Both the position numbers and the translations under genes were made by a program. The notes under the pieces are model-generated. The model saw nothing but the letters and a program-made list of their open reading frames with translations. It was not told the DNA's origin and ran no database searches. From JAGOSA01 sp039795715 (GTDB taxonomy: Bacteria > Patescibacteriota > Minisyncoccia > Phycocordibacterales > UBA9973), in assembly GCA_039795715.1 (NCBI GenBank), contig JBDKLD010000010.1, positions 1 through 17,318 of the forward strand: 17,318 nucleotides of DNA, read 5' to 3'. Positions 1 to 6,994 of the stretch are shown here, piece by piece. Within the stretch, counting starts at the first letter, position 1. Every line of letters begins with the position of its first letter.

Positions 1-72
1 TCGTCAATTGAAGTAGAAAAGAAGGGCAAGAAAGAAGAAGAGGGTGAAGCTACCGAATCTGACGACAAGTAG
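1..72 (+). CDS. 3' end of an unrecognised protein with a charged tail
   Basis: An open frame runs from the first base to a TAG at 70-72 and encodes 23 residues (SSIEVEKKGKKEEEG then EATESDDK). The tail is a mix of Lys and Glu/Asp, a low-complexity, probably disordered C-terminus. I do not recognise the family and the body of the protein lies outside the window. The stop is 25 bases upstream of the start of the next gene, so the two may be cotranscribed. The alternative is that this is a chance frame, but the charged composition and the fit with the next gene's ribosome binding site favour a real gene end. Confidence 0.55.
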   Translation, partial: SSIEVEKKGKKEEEGEATESDDK

Positions 73-97
73 ACTTTTGCTGGCGGAAGAAAATAAT

Positions 98-1537
98 ATG
101 TTACTCAACAATTCTAAAAAAAAAGCAGGGATTATTGCGATCGCACTCTCGACGTTTATCTCTGCTTTTTTTATTTTTCAACACATCGCGCAAGGCCAAA
201 CAGACACTAGCTCTAGCGGGACAGCGACCGAGGAGCAACCAGTAGAAGATACTTCTGAGCTTTCTGCAGCACAAGCTGAGCGTGCCAAGCTTATAGATGA
301 ACTTGCTGGTCTCGAGAAAGAAATTATTGCCAAGCAGAAAGAATTGTCCAATCAAAAAGGACAATCTGCCTCTATTTCAAATGAAATTAAGATAATAAAT
401 ACGCAGATTTCTGAAGCAAAGCTTAAAATCAAATCAAGAACGCTAACTATTGCTAGTCTTTCAAAAGATATTTCAAAAAAAGCCAGAACAATCGACAATC
501 TTGAAGAAAAACTCGACAAAGAGAAAGAATCTCTCAGCCAAATGATCCGCCAAACGTACCATATTGATCAGACCCCTTTTGTTTACGTTGCCCTTGGAAA
601 TGAATCAGTTTCAGAATTTTATCGAGACCTTGATTCTTTTGAAACACTCAAGCGCTCAGTAAAAGTTTCCTTAGACCAAGTGAGGGATATTAAAAGCGAC
701 ACTGAAGCTGAAAAAAAGACTTTGGAGAAAAAGCATGATCAAGAACTTGACGTAAAATATGAACTTGAAAGTGTCAAAAAAACAATCGAGCGTAGTGAAA
801 AAGAAAAGCAGAAGCTTTTGAGTGTGAGTAAGACCAAAGAATCAGCACTCTCAACAATTATCGCAGAACGCCAAGCAAAAGTAGACCAAATCAAAGCAAA
901 GCTGTTCAGGTTTGCTGGTGGAACCAAATCTATTCGATTTGAATATGCACTTCAATATGCACAAGAAGCTTCCGGCAAGACTAGCATTGAACCTTCATTT
1001 GTTCTTGCTATTTTGACCCAAGAAAGTAACCTCGGTTCAAATGTCGGAAGATGTTACCTCAAAGATCCTGCCACTGGTGCTGGCGTGAACGTGAGTTCTG
1101 CAAAAACATACCCAAATGTCATGAAGCCAAGCCGAGATGTCACTCCTTTCCTCAGTATTACAAGTGCACTCGGCTTCGATCCATACAATACAGCTGTTTC
1201 TTGTCCTATAGCAGGCGCTGGTGGCTACGGTGGTGCCATGGGCCCAGCTCAGTTCATCGCTTCAACTTGGAAATCAATCGAGGGTAGGATCGAGTCCGCA
1301 AGGGGAATATCTACCGCCAATCCTTGGGATGCCGAGGATGCTATTATGGCTTCTGCTATTTACCTTTCTGATTTGGGTGGTGGTGGAACAAGCTCAGCCT
1401 CCCAGATGCGTGCAGCCTGCAAGTACTATGGTACTGGTGGTTCAACGTGTGCCTATGGAAGGAGTGTCATGAAGCTCAAAACTGCTATCCAGTCTGATAT
1501 TGACTATCTCAATGAGTATGGTGTTTCGAGACGATAA
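98..1537 (+). CDS. Membrane-anchored coiled-coil lytic transglycosylase
   Basis: Predicted murein transglycosylase of 479 residues acting outside the cytoplasmic membrane on peptidoglycan. Residues 10-30 form a signal/anchor helix after a Lys-rich start. Residues about 55-150 and 195-268 are heptad-rich coiled coil, like the N-terminal regulatory regions of CwlO/PcsB-type hydrolases. The C-terminal domain (about 275-470) is SLT/MltB-like: ILTQESNLG places the likely catalytic Glu at 309, and GAMGPAQFIASTW (379-391) matches the family's second motif. Four Cys (319, 369, 441, 451) lie only in the catalytic domain and could form disulfides. I chose ATG 98 because GGAAG sits 9 bases upstream. A GTG at 44 is also in frame but would overlap the previous gene and push the signal helix inward. 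The coiled coil suggests control by a divisome partner such as FtsEX, which is inference. Confidence 0.85.
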   Translation: MLLNNSKKKAGIIAIALSTFISAFFIFQHIAQGQTDTSSSGTATEEQPVEDTSELSAAQAERAKLIDELAGLEKEIIAKQKELSNQKGQSASISNEIKIINTQISEAKLKIKSRTLTIASLSKDISKKARTIDNLEEKLDKEKESLSQMIRQTYHIDQTPFVYVALGNESVSEFYRDLDSFETLKRSVKVSLDQVRDIKSDTEAEKKTLEKKHDQELDVKYELESVKKTIERSEKEKQKLLSVSKTKESALSTIIAERQAKVDQIKAKLFRFAGGTKSIRFEYALQYAQEASGKTSIEPSFVLAILTQESNLGSNVGRCYLKDPATGAGVNVSSAKTYPNVMKPSRDVTPFLSITSALGFDPYNTAVSCPIAGAGGYGGAMGPAQFIASTWKSIEGRIESARGISTANPWDAEDAIMASAIYLSDLGGGGTSSASQMRAACKYYGTGGSTCAYGRSVMKLKTAIQSDIDYLNEYGVSRR

Positions 1538-1543
1538 AAAGGC

Positions 1544-1571
1544 TTGCTTTCCCATAAAACCTATGTATAAT
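1544..1571 (+). promoter_or_regulatory. Promoter of rpmE
   Basis: TTGCTT at 1544-1549 and a perfect TATAAT at 1566-1571 are separated by 16 bases. The expected start of transcription (about 1578) is at, or 1-2 bases before, the rpmE ATG at 1580, so the mRNA should be leaderless or nearly so. Confidence 0.75.
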
Positions 1572-1579
1572 ATACGCCT

Positions 1580-1807
1580 ATGAAGAAAGATATTCACCCA
1601 AAATATTTCGCTGATGCCAAGGCAGTTTGTGTCTGTGGCGCGAGCTTTGTTATTGGCTCTACTATGGAGTCTTTCAAAGTCGAAATCTGCAGTAACTGCC
1701 ACCCATTTTTCTCTGGTAACGAAAAGGTACTCGACACAGCTGGTCGTGTTGAACGCTTCAAGAAGCGTGCTGCTGCCACAAAGGCTCCTACCAAAGCTAA
1801 GAAATAA
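1580..1807 (+). CDS. rpmE: 50S ribosomal protein L31
   Basis: L31 is a small protein of the large ribosomal subunit that bridges to the 30S head. The 75-residue product begins MKKDIHPKY, the usual L31 start, and carries four Cys at 17, 19, 37 and 40 (CVC and CSNC). This is the zinc-binding C+ form of the family rather than the zinc-free paralogue. The last 20 residues are an Ala/Lys-rich basic tail. No Shine-Dalgarno is present, because the promoter -10 box ends only 8 bases before the ATG. A hairpin terminator follows 14 bases after the stop, making this a short transcription unit ahead of prfA. rpmE next to prfA is a common bacterial arrangement. Confidence 0.95.
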   Translation: MKKDIHPKYFADAKAVCVCGASFVIGSTMESFKVEICSNCHPFFSGNEKVLDTAGRVERFKKRAAATKAPTKAKK

Positions 1808-1821
1808 GTACCCGATCATAA

Positions 1822-1844
1822 AGTCCGATAGATTCGGGCTTTTT
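1822..1844 (+). terminator. Intrinsic terminator after rpmE
   Basis: AGTCCGA (1822-1828) pairs with TCGGGCT (1834-1840), with one G-T wobble and a 5-base loop. T1840-T1844 form the U tract. It lies between rpmE and prfA. Confidence 0.7.
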
Positions 1845-1848
1845 GTAT

Positions 1849-1854
1849 TATAAT
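1849..1854 (+). promoter_or_regulatory. Candidate -10 box for prfA
   Basis: A perfect TATAAT follows the rpmE terminator directly, 19 bases before the preferred prfA start at 1874. I see no convincing -35 element at the right spacing, so this is tentative. If used, it would start transcripts near 1861, downstream of the alternative ATG at 1853. Confidence 0.4.
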
Positions 1855-1873
1855 GGTAGCAATACTTGGAACT

Positions 1874-2878
1874 ATGGATGATTTAAATCTCGAAGAACTG
1901 AAAGGTAATTACAAAGTAACCCACCTGGTTGGGCACTTTGAACGTCTCTTGCGCGAAGAAGAGGAATTGCGAACAATGCTCACTACAGATGCTGGAACTG
2001 ATTCAACAGATGCTTCACTCCACGAAATGGCGAAAGAAGAATTAGCTTCGCTTCAAACACAAAAAAATGATGTTAAAAAACAAATTCTGGAAATTTTAGA
2101 AAGTGAAAAAGAAGAAGAGGAATTTCCAAATGAAATAATAATGGAAGTGCGTGCCGGCGCAGGTGGTGACGAAGCCTCGCTCTTTGCGTACGAACTCGCT
2201 GAAATGTACTCACGCTACGCGGAAAAGCGTGGCTGGAATGTAAAAGCAATCGCCGAATCAAAAAATGATGTCGGTGGCTACAAAGAAGTCGCTCTTGAAA
2301 TAAAGGGCAAAGACGTCTACCGTACTATGCGCTACGAAACAGGCGTTCACCGTGTACAGCGTATTCCAGCGACCGAAAAACAGGGCAGAATTCATACCTC
2401 GACTGTGTCTGTGGCTATTTTACCGATCAAGAAAAATATCAAATTTGTCATCAATCCAGTCGACCTCGAAATGGAGTACTCTCGTTCAGGTGGTGCCGGA
2501 GGACAGAATGTCAACAAAGTTGAAACAGCAGTACGACTCATCCACAAACCGACAGGCATTGATGTGCGTTCTACATCAGAACGCAGTCAGATTGCAAACC
2601 GCGAAAAGGCCATGACTATTCTCACCGCCAAGCTCCAGCAACATACCGAAGAACTTGAAGCAAAAAAGTATTCTGCAGATCGCAAGAGCCAAATAGGCAC
2701 AGGGGACAGGAGCGAGAAAATACGCACCTACAATTTTCCACAAGACCGTATTACCGACCATCGCATCAAGCAGTCATGGTCAAATATTCCAAAGGTAATG
2801 CTTGGTGATATGGATAAAATTTTTGAAGCTTTGCAATCTGGAACTGTTGGATCAGATACTGATGCGGAAGAAGAGTAA
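1874..2878 (+). CDS. prfA: Peptide chain release factor 1
   Basis: RF1 reads UAA and UAG stop codons in the A site and triggers hydrolysis of peptidyl-tRNA. The 334-residue product has an N-terminal helical domain, the codon-recognition PAT tripeptide (165-167, in RIPATEKQGR) that identifies RF1 rather than RF2 (SPF), and the catalytic GGQ (209-211) in SGGAGGQNVNKVETAVRL. The C-terminus has the usual DRITDHRI motif and an acidic end. I chose ATG 1874 (MDDLNLEEL) over ATG 1853, because the latter lies inside a TATAAT box and would add seven residues not expected in the family. RF1 suits this genome well: of 28 stops seen here, 26 are TAA or TAG. It follows rpmE, with a terminator between. Confidence 0.95.
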   Translation: MDDLNLEELKGNYKVTHLVGHFERLLREEEELRTMLTTDAGTDSTDASLHEMAKEELASLQTQKNDVKKQILEILESEKEEEEFPNEIIMEVRAGAGGDEASLFAYELAEMYSRYAEKRGWNVKAIAESKNDVGGYKEVALEIKGKDVYRTMRYETGVHRVQRIPATEKQGRIHTSTVSVAILPIKKNIKFVINPVDLEMEYSRSGGAGGQNVNKVETAVRLIHKPTGIDVRSTSERSQIANREKAMTILTAKLQQHTEELEAKKYSADRKSQIGTGDRSEKIRTYNFPQDRITDHRIKQSWSNIPKVMLGDMDKIFEALQSGTVGSDTDAEEE

Positions 2879-2913
2879 TAGTAGCTTTAGAGTAATCCAC
2901 AGCGTTTAACTTG

Positions 2914-2942
2914 TTGCAGAGTAAAAAGAGTATTGATATACT
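2914..2942 (+). promoter_or_regulatory. Promoter of a candidate small RNA
   Basis: TTGCAG (2914-2919), a 17-base spacer and TATACT (2937-2942) form a near-consensus housekeeping promoter in the gap after prfA. No plausible ORF follows before the strong terminator at 3030-3063. Confidence 0.6.
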
Positions 2943-2948
2943 TGGTAC

Positions 2949-3063
2949 GTACGATTTTTTGGTTTGCGCATCCTATCGCGCCGAGAATGGAGTCGATTCC
3001 TTTTTCTCAAGAATCAAGAGATACAGACGACAAAAATCCCAATCGGCCGATTGGGATTTTTGT
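2949..3063 (+). ncRNA. Candidate small RNA, about 115 nt
   Basis: This stretch runs from the predicted start of a good promoter to a 17-bp palindromic terminator and contains no credible ORF. Within it, GCGC (2966-2969) can pair with GCGC (2978-2981). GAGAA (2983-2987) can pair with TTCTC (3004-3008) around an inner GGAG-TCGA-TTCC hairpin (2989-3000). I do not recognise an RNA family. It could instead be the 5' leader of the tRNA-Ile/ATP synthase transcript controlled by termination at 3030-3063, although that unit has its own promoter at 3075-3103. Only the flanking signals are well supported; the RNA itself is inference. Confidence 0.35.
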
Positions 3064-3065
3064 TT
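3030..3065 (+). terminator. Strong bidirectional terminator, 17-bp perfect palindrome
   Basis: Bases 3030-3046 are perfectly complementary to 3047-3063, centred on CGG|CCG. A-rich 5' and T-rich 3' shoulders (ATTTTTGTTT) let it act on either strand. It closes the prfA/small-RNA region before the ATP synthase promoter. Confidence 0.85.
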
Positions 3066-3074
3066 GATAAAATG

Positions 3075-3103
3075 TTGCTAAAACGAGCTTTTTTTGGTAT
3101 AAA
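3075..3103 (+). promoter_or_regulatory. Promoter of tRNA-Ile and the ATP synthase operon
   Basis: TTGCTA (3075-3080), a 17-base spacer and TATAAA (3098-3103). The expected start is near 3110, 28 bases before the tRNA. There is no terminator or second clear promoter between the tRNA and atpZ, so this promoter should also serve the operon. Confidence 0.7.
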
Positions 3104-3137
3104 TGCGACTGTCGCAACCTAGTTTTAAATGAGTTTT

Positions 3138-3209
3138 GCGTGTGTAGTTCAGTGGTAGAACGCTGTCCTGATAAGACAGAGGTCGAAGGTCCGATTCCTT
3201 CCACACGCA
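3138..3209 (+). tRNA. tRNA-Ile, anticodon GAT
   Basis: A full cloverleaf can be drawn. The acceptor GCGTGTG (3138-3144) pairs with CACACGC (3202-3208). The D stem is GTTC/GAAC with loop AGTGGTA. The anticodon stem is CTGTC/GACAG with loop CTGATAA, giving anticodon GAT at 3170-3172. The T stem is GAAGG/CCTTC with loop TCCGATT. Discriminator A is 3209 and CCA is not encoded. The T loop has C where almost all tRNAs have U55. The first ATP synthase gene starts 5 bases downstream, so the precursor must be cut out of a longer mRNA or the operon must be read through from it. Confidence 0.95.
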
Positions 3210-3214
3210 CTGTT

Positions 3215-3439
3215 ATGAGAAATAGTTTTTTTATTTTTGTTAAAGTTTCGACCTGGATTGCTTTCCCTGTCATTGTCGCGCTCTTTGCAGGGAAAGCGCT
3301 CGATAAACATTTTGGAACAAGGCCATGGCTTTTTATAGCATGCATGGGTCTTGGTTTTGTTATTTCAATCGTAGGTATTTACAAAACAAGCATTCGCGAG
3401 ATGAAAAAATTGAAAGAAAAAAATGGAGACAGCAACTAA
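3215..3439 (+). CDS. atpZ: AtpZ/AtpI-like F1Fo ATP synthase accessory protein
   Basis: Small membrane protein of 74 residues with two helices (about 8-25 and 38-56) joined by a loop GKALDKHFGTRPW. This matches the AtpZ-like family (F0F1 subunit I type), which heads many atp operons and is thought to help c-ring assembly or Mg/Ca handling. The C-terminal 15 residues are strongly charged. The start is ATG 3215, the first in-frame ATG after the tRNA; an earlier in-frame codon at 3140 lies inside the tRNA gene and is not usable. Its end overlaps atpB by 17 bases. There is no Shine-Dalgarno, and only 5 bases separate it from the tRNA 3' end, so translation starts right at the processing site. Confidence 0.85.
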   Translation: MRNSFFIFVKVSTWIAFPVIVALFAGKALDKHFGTRPWLFIACMGLGFVISIVGIYKTSIREMKKLKEKNGDSN

Positions 3440-4292
3440 TCACAATGAAATCAGTCACGAGGTGACACTCTACGCAGAACCAATTGGACATATTGGGAAT
3501 TTCCAAATAACCAATGCGCTTCTCACAAGTTGGCTTGCGGTCGCAATCATCGTGACCATTTCATTGATTATCCGTTTCTCGATAAAGAAAGTACCAGGGA
3601 AATTACAAAGTGCTTTCGAACTTTTACTCGATGGCGCATACGATCTTTGTGACCAAGTTACCGGTAGTCGCAAGATCTCGCAAAAAGTATTTCCACTCGC
3701 AATAGGTATATTCTTTTTTGTGCTGTTCAATAACTGGCTAGGCATTTTACCGCTTGGCGGATTTGGAATCGTTGAAACCAGCGGTGTCGGCGAAAACGCT
3801 CATTCGGCATTTTTGCCATACTTACGTCCTGGCACCGCAGACATCAATACCACTATTGCCTTGGCAGTTATCGCTGTTATTGGCTCCAATCTCTTTGGAA
3901 TTCTCTCGATCGGAGCGTGGAAAACCTTCAATAAATATGTTAATCTAAAGGCGCTTGGGAATATGGCGATCAAAGTTCGTAAGGAGCCAATGGTTCTCTT
4001 GACTGCGCCGATTACATTCTTCGTCGGCATTCTCGAGCTTGTGGGGGAAGCAGCCAAGATTGCTTCACTTTCGTTCCGATTGTTTGGCAACGTTTTTGCC
4101 GGTGAAGTGCTCCTCGGAGCGATGGCGGCCATCTTGGCATACGTATTACCTGTGCCGTTTTTGTTTTTGGAAGTGTTCGTGGGATTGATTCAGGCACTCA
4201 TTTTCTCAATGCTCACACTTGTATACTTCTCAATCGCTGCGCAGGACCATGAAGAACACGACAAAAAACATGGCGAAGCACATGCGCATTAA
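3423..4292 (+). CDS. atpB: ATP synthase Fo subunit a
   Basis: Subunit a of the membrane motor; it forms the two proton half-channels beside the c-ring. The 289-residue protein has five or six hydrophobic helices. The essential stator Arg is R219 in SLSFRLFGN, and the partner Gln is Q257 in GLIQALIFSMLTLVYFS. ELVGEAAK (205-212) is also a family hallmark. The C-terminus is His/Asp/Glu-rich (HEEHDKKHGEAHAH), an unusual but harmless-looking extension. The ATG overlaps the end of atpZ by 17 bases, which implies coupled translation. atpE follows after 55 bases. Confidence 0.97.
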   Translation: METATNHNEISHEVTLYAEPIGHIGNFQITNALLTSWLAVAIIVTISLIIRFSIKKVPGKLQSAFELLLDGAYDLCDQVTGSRKISQKVFPLAIGIFFFVLFNNWLGILPLGGFGIVETSGVGENAHSAFLPYLRPGTADINTTIALAVIAVIGSNLFGILSIGAWKTFNKYVNLKALGNMAIKVRKEPMVLLTAPITFFVGILELVGEAAKIASLSFRLFGNVFAGEVLLGAMAAILAYVLPVPFLFLEVFVGLIQALIFSMLTLVYFSIAAQDHEEHDKKHGEAHAH

Positions 4293-4347
4293 TTTATTAT
4301 CAATTTTATATAAAGTCGAAATTAGTAATTAATACATCATTTAACAT

Positions 4348-4566
4348 ATGGAATCAGTAGATTACACAACACTCGCAAAAGCACTCGCAATCGGTCTCGG
4401 AGCAATAGGTCCTGGTATCGGTATCGGTATGATCGGCAAAGGTGCCATGGAAGCCATTGGTCGCAATCCAGAAGCATCAAATAAAGTTTTCGTGCCGATG
4501 CTCATCATTGCCGCCTTCGCTGAAGCTATCGCTATTTACGCACTTGTTATCGCATTTTCAATTTAG
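4348..4566 (+). CDS. atpE: ATP synthase Fo subunit c
   Basis: Subunit c forms the rotating ring. The 72-residue hairpin has two helices around the polar loop RNPE (39-42). The ion-binding carboxylate is E59 in AFAEAIAIYALVIAF. Helix 1 is Gly-rich (GAIGPGIGIGMIGKG). The Gln of helix 1 and the Ser/Thr after the Glu that mark sodium rings (as in Ilyobacter) are absent, here Ile and Ala, so a proton ring is expected. The 55-base AT-rich gap before the gene is the longest between the atpZ-to-atpH genes. c is needed in many copies, so this gap may hold a translation enhancer or internal promoter, but I see no clear signal. No Shine-Dalgarno is visible. Confidence 0.97.
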   Translation: MESVDYTTLAKALAIGLGAIGPGIGIGMIGKGAMEAIGRNPEASNKVFVPMLIIAAFAEAIAIYALVIAFSI

Positions 4567-4581
4567 TCCTGGCGCCCAATA

Positions 4582-5070
4582 ATGGATTCATTCGTTTCCG
4601 CATTCCACATAGACCTCAAGATCATCATTGCGCAAGCCATAAACTTAGCAGTGGTGGTTTTTGTCTTGTATAGATTTGCCATCAAGCCACTCAAGAAAAA
4701 TCTAGATGAACGTAAGGTGACGATTGAAAAAGGTTTGTCGGATGCCAAAGAGAATGCCGAACTTTTGGTCGCTTCCAAACATGAGCACGACAAAATACTC
4801 TCGCTTGCGCGGATTGAAGCTGAAAAAATAATGCATGATGTCAAAAAAAACGCCGAAGCCAAGCGAGCAGAATTACTCGAATCAGCACAGGCAGACGCAA
4901 AAGCAGTCGCGATGGCTGCCAAGAAAGATTTGGAAGCTGAGAAACACAAGATGATCCATGAAGCCAAAAAAGAACTTGCTGGACTCGTCGTTTCTGCGAC
5001 AGAGAAAGTTTTGATCGGCACGGTGTCGCATCATATTGATCAGAAATTAGTTGAAGAAGCAATTCACTAG
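4582..5070 (+). CDS. atpF: ATP synthase Fo subunit b
   Basis: Subunit b is the peripheral stalk that holds F1 against rotation. The 162-residue product has one N-terminal membrane helix (about 12-32) followed by a long charged helix with typical b-subunit sequence (RFAIKPLKKNLDERK, then Ala/Glu/Lys-rich repeats). The C-terminal part (about 130-160) should contact the delta subunit. The length is normal. It lies 15 bases after atpE and one base before atpH. No Shine-Dalgarno is visible before ATG 4582. Confidence 0.95.
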   Translation: MDSFVSAFHIDLKIIIAQAINLAVVVFVLYRFAIKPLKKNLDERKVTIEKGLSDAKENAELLVASKHEHDKILSLARIEAEKIMHDVKKNAEAKRAELLESAQADAKAVAMAAKKDLEAEKHKMIHEAKKELAGLVVSATEKVLIGTVSHHIDQKLVEEAIH

Positions 5071-5071
5071 T

Positions 5072-5476
5072 ATGCAAAAAATCAGCCCAAAAATTCTCGC
5101 CTCAGCACTCCACGCCGCCACAAAAGGTCAGACGGCGACTGAAAGTGCTCAAACAGTGAAAAGCTTTGTAAATATACTTGTGAAAAAACGAATGATTGGT
5201 AAGAGTGAAGAAGTGATTGAAGCCTATCGAAAACTCACACTTGATGAAAAAGGAATTGTTGAAGCCGAAGTCACAACCTCACACCCCCTAGCAAACGAAG
5301 CTGAAGAAAATATTAAGAAATTTATCAAAAAAGAGTTTGGAGCAAAAGATGTTGAAATCCACCACAAATTAGAGGAAAGCTTGCTTGGGGGGATGAAACT
5401 CAAAGTCGGGGACACAATAGTAGACGGAACACTTAAGGGTCGGCTCACCCAGCTACAGCGAGAACTCACAAAATAA
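5072..5476 (+). CDS. atpH: ATP synthase F1 subunit delta
   Basis: Delta (OSCP) joins the top of F1 to subunit b. Only 134 residues are present from ATG 5072, against roughly 175-180 in most bacteria. The C-terminal signature is clear: LLGGMKLKVGDTIVDGTLKGR, followed by LTQLQREL. The N-terminal helical domain appears shortened. An upstream in-frame codon at 5051 would overlap atpF and add seven residues without restoring the missing part, so ATG 5072 is preferred. One base separates it from the atpF stop, and atpA starts 15 bases downstream. Confidence 0.9.
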   Translation: MQKISPKILASALHAATKGQTATESAQTVKSFVNILVKKRMIGKSEEVIEAYRKLTLDEKGIVEAEVTTSHPLANEAEENIKKFIKKEFGAKDVEIHHKLEESLLGGMKLKVGDTIVDGTLKGRLTQLQRELTK

Positions 5477-5491
5477 TCGGAAAACATTTTT

Positions 5492-6994
5492 ATGCAAAAA
5501 AACACCATCCTCGAACAACTAAAAGAAGAAATCGGCAATTTCAAAGCCGAGAACAAGCGGGAGAAAGTCGGCAATGTAATCGAAGTCTTTGATGGCGTCG
5601 TTCGTGTGTCCGGACTGTCTGATCTCAAGGCATCAGAAATGGTGACATTCCCAAATGGCGTGCAGGGTGTGGCGCTCAACCTCGAAGAAGAATCTGTCGG
5701 CATCATCGTCCTCGGTGACTACACAAACATTCGCGAAGGTGATGAGGTTAAATCAACTGGTGCTATTCTTGAGCTTCCTGTTGGTGAAGGCCTCATTGGT
5801 CGCGTGGTAAATGCCCTCGCACAACCAATCGACGGCCGTGGTGTTGCCCAGACGACGAAAAACTATCCTATTGAGCGTGTTGCTCCTGGTGTCATTACTC
5901 GCCAGTCAGTTGATCAGCCAGTGCAGACAGGTATTAAAGCGATCGATGCGCTCATTCCGATTGGACGTGGGCAACGTGAGCTTATTATCGGCGACCGTCA
6001 GACAGGCAAGACTGCAATTGCCGTCGACACTATTTTGAACCAAAAAGGTCAGGATATGATTTGTGTCTATGTCGCGATTGGACAGAAGGACTCCAAAGTT
6101 CGCAAAATAGAAACTCGTCTCCGCGAAGGTGGCGCTATGGATTACACTATTATTGTTTCCGCTGGTGCTTCTGATCCGGCTGCTCTGCAGTACATTGCGC
6201 CATATGCCGGTGTTTCAATCGCTGAATTTTTCATGGATCAAGGTAAAGATGTGCTCATCATTTACGATGACCTCTCCAAGCACGCAGTGGCATACCGCGA
6301 AATTTCACTTCTCTTGCGTCGTCCACCGGGTCGCGAAGCATATCCTGGCGACGTTTTCTATTTACACTCACGATTGCTCGAGCGTGCATGTCGCCGAAAC
6401 TCCGACTACGGCGGTGGCTCTATTACTGCACTTCCAATTATTGAAACTCAAGCCGGTGATATTTCGGCGTACATTCCGACCAACGTCATTTCAATTACCG
6501 ACGGTCAGATCTTCCTCGAAACAGATCTCTTCTACAAAGGCATTCGTCCGGCGGTGAATGTCGGTAACTCAGTGTCTCGCGTCGGTTCGTCTGCTCAAAT
6601 CAAAGCCATGAAAAAAGTTGCCGGCACGCTCAAGCTCGACTTGGCACAGTTCCGCGAACTCGAAGCTTTCTCGCAATTTGGTTCTGACCTCGACGAAGCT
6701 ACCAAGAAGCAGCTTGAACGTGGCCGTCGCGCAGTTGAACTCTTGAAACAGCCGCAGTATTCTCCAGTGCCGGTTATGAACCAGGTTATTTCACTGTACG
6801 CTTTGACACGCGGTTTGATGGACGATGTAACGCTCGACAAAATCCGTGAATTTGAAGCTGGCCTCACAGAATACGCCCAGTCACACGCCAAAAAGTTTTT
6901 GGCTGAAGTTCGTGAGAAGGGAATGTGGAGTGATGAAGGGGAAGCGGAGATAAGGAAGGTGATTGAGGAATATAAGGGGGTGTTTTTGAAATAA
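5492..6994 (+). CDS. atpA: ATP synthase F1 subunit alpha
   Basis: Alpha is the non-catalytic nucleotide-binding subunit of the F1 hexamer. The 500-residue product has the N-terminal beta barrel, a P-loop GDRQTGKT (167-174), a Walker B-like segment VLIIYDDLSKHA, and the alpha/beta family signature PAVNVGNSVS followed by RVGSSAQ, which contains the Arg finger region. Length is normal. The Gln in the P-loop (GDRQTGKT) is characteristic of alpha. The TAA stop abuts the ATG of an unrelated membrane-protein gene at 6995, which separates it from atpG. Confidence 0.98.
   Translation: MQKNTILEQLKEEIGNFKAENKREKVGNVIEVFDGVVRVSGLSDLKASEMVTFPNGVQGVALNLEEESVGIIVLGDYTNIREGDEVKSTGAILELPVGEGLIGRVVNALAQPIDGRGVAQTTKNYPIERVAPGVITRQSVDQPVQTGIKAIDALIPIGRGQRELIIGDRQTGKTAIAVDTILNQKGQDMICVYVAIGQKDSKVRKIETRLREGGAMDYTIIVSAGASDPAALQYIAPYAGVSIAEFFMDQGKDVLIIYDDLSKHAVAYREISLLLRRPPGREAYPGDVFYLHSRLLERACRRNSDYGGGSITALPIIETQAGDISAYIPTNVISITDGQIFLETDLFYKGIRPAVNVGNSVSRVGSSAQIKAMKKVAGTLKLDLAQFRELEAFSQFGSDLDEATKKQLERGRRAVELLKQPQYSPVPVMNQVISLYALTRGLMDDVTLDKIREFEAGLTEYAQSHAKKFLAEVREKGMWSDEGEAEIRKVIEEYKGVFLK

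Noticed and set aside
2983..3010. T-arm-like GGAGTCGATTCC and following bases as a possible tRNA
   Set aside because: No matching acceptor, D arm or anticodon arm can be placed upstream; the loop is the wrong size for a T arm.
3140..3214. Longer start for AtpZ beginning inside the tRNA
   Set aside because: It would translate the tRNA body; the first ATG after the tRNA at 3215 gives a normal AtpZ start.
4293..4347. Internal promoter before atpE (TATATAAAG region)
   Set aside because: AT-rich with several weak -10 matches, but no spacing to a -35 that stands out from background.
5224..5706. Long antisense reading frames over atpH, atpA, atpB, atpF and atpD
   Set aside because: They mirror the codon structure of the sense genes, have no start signals and resemble no family.
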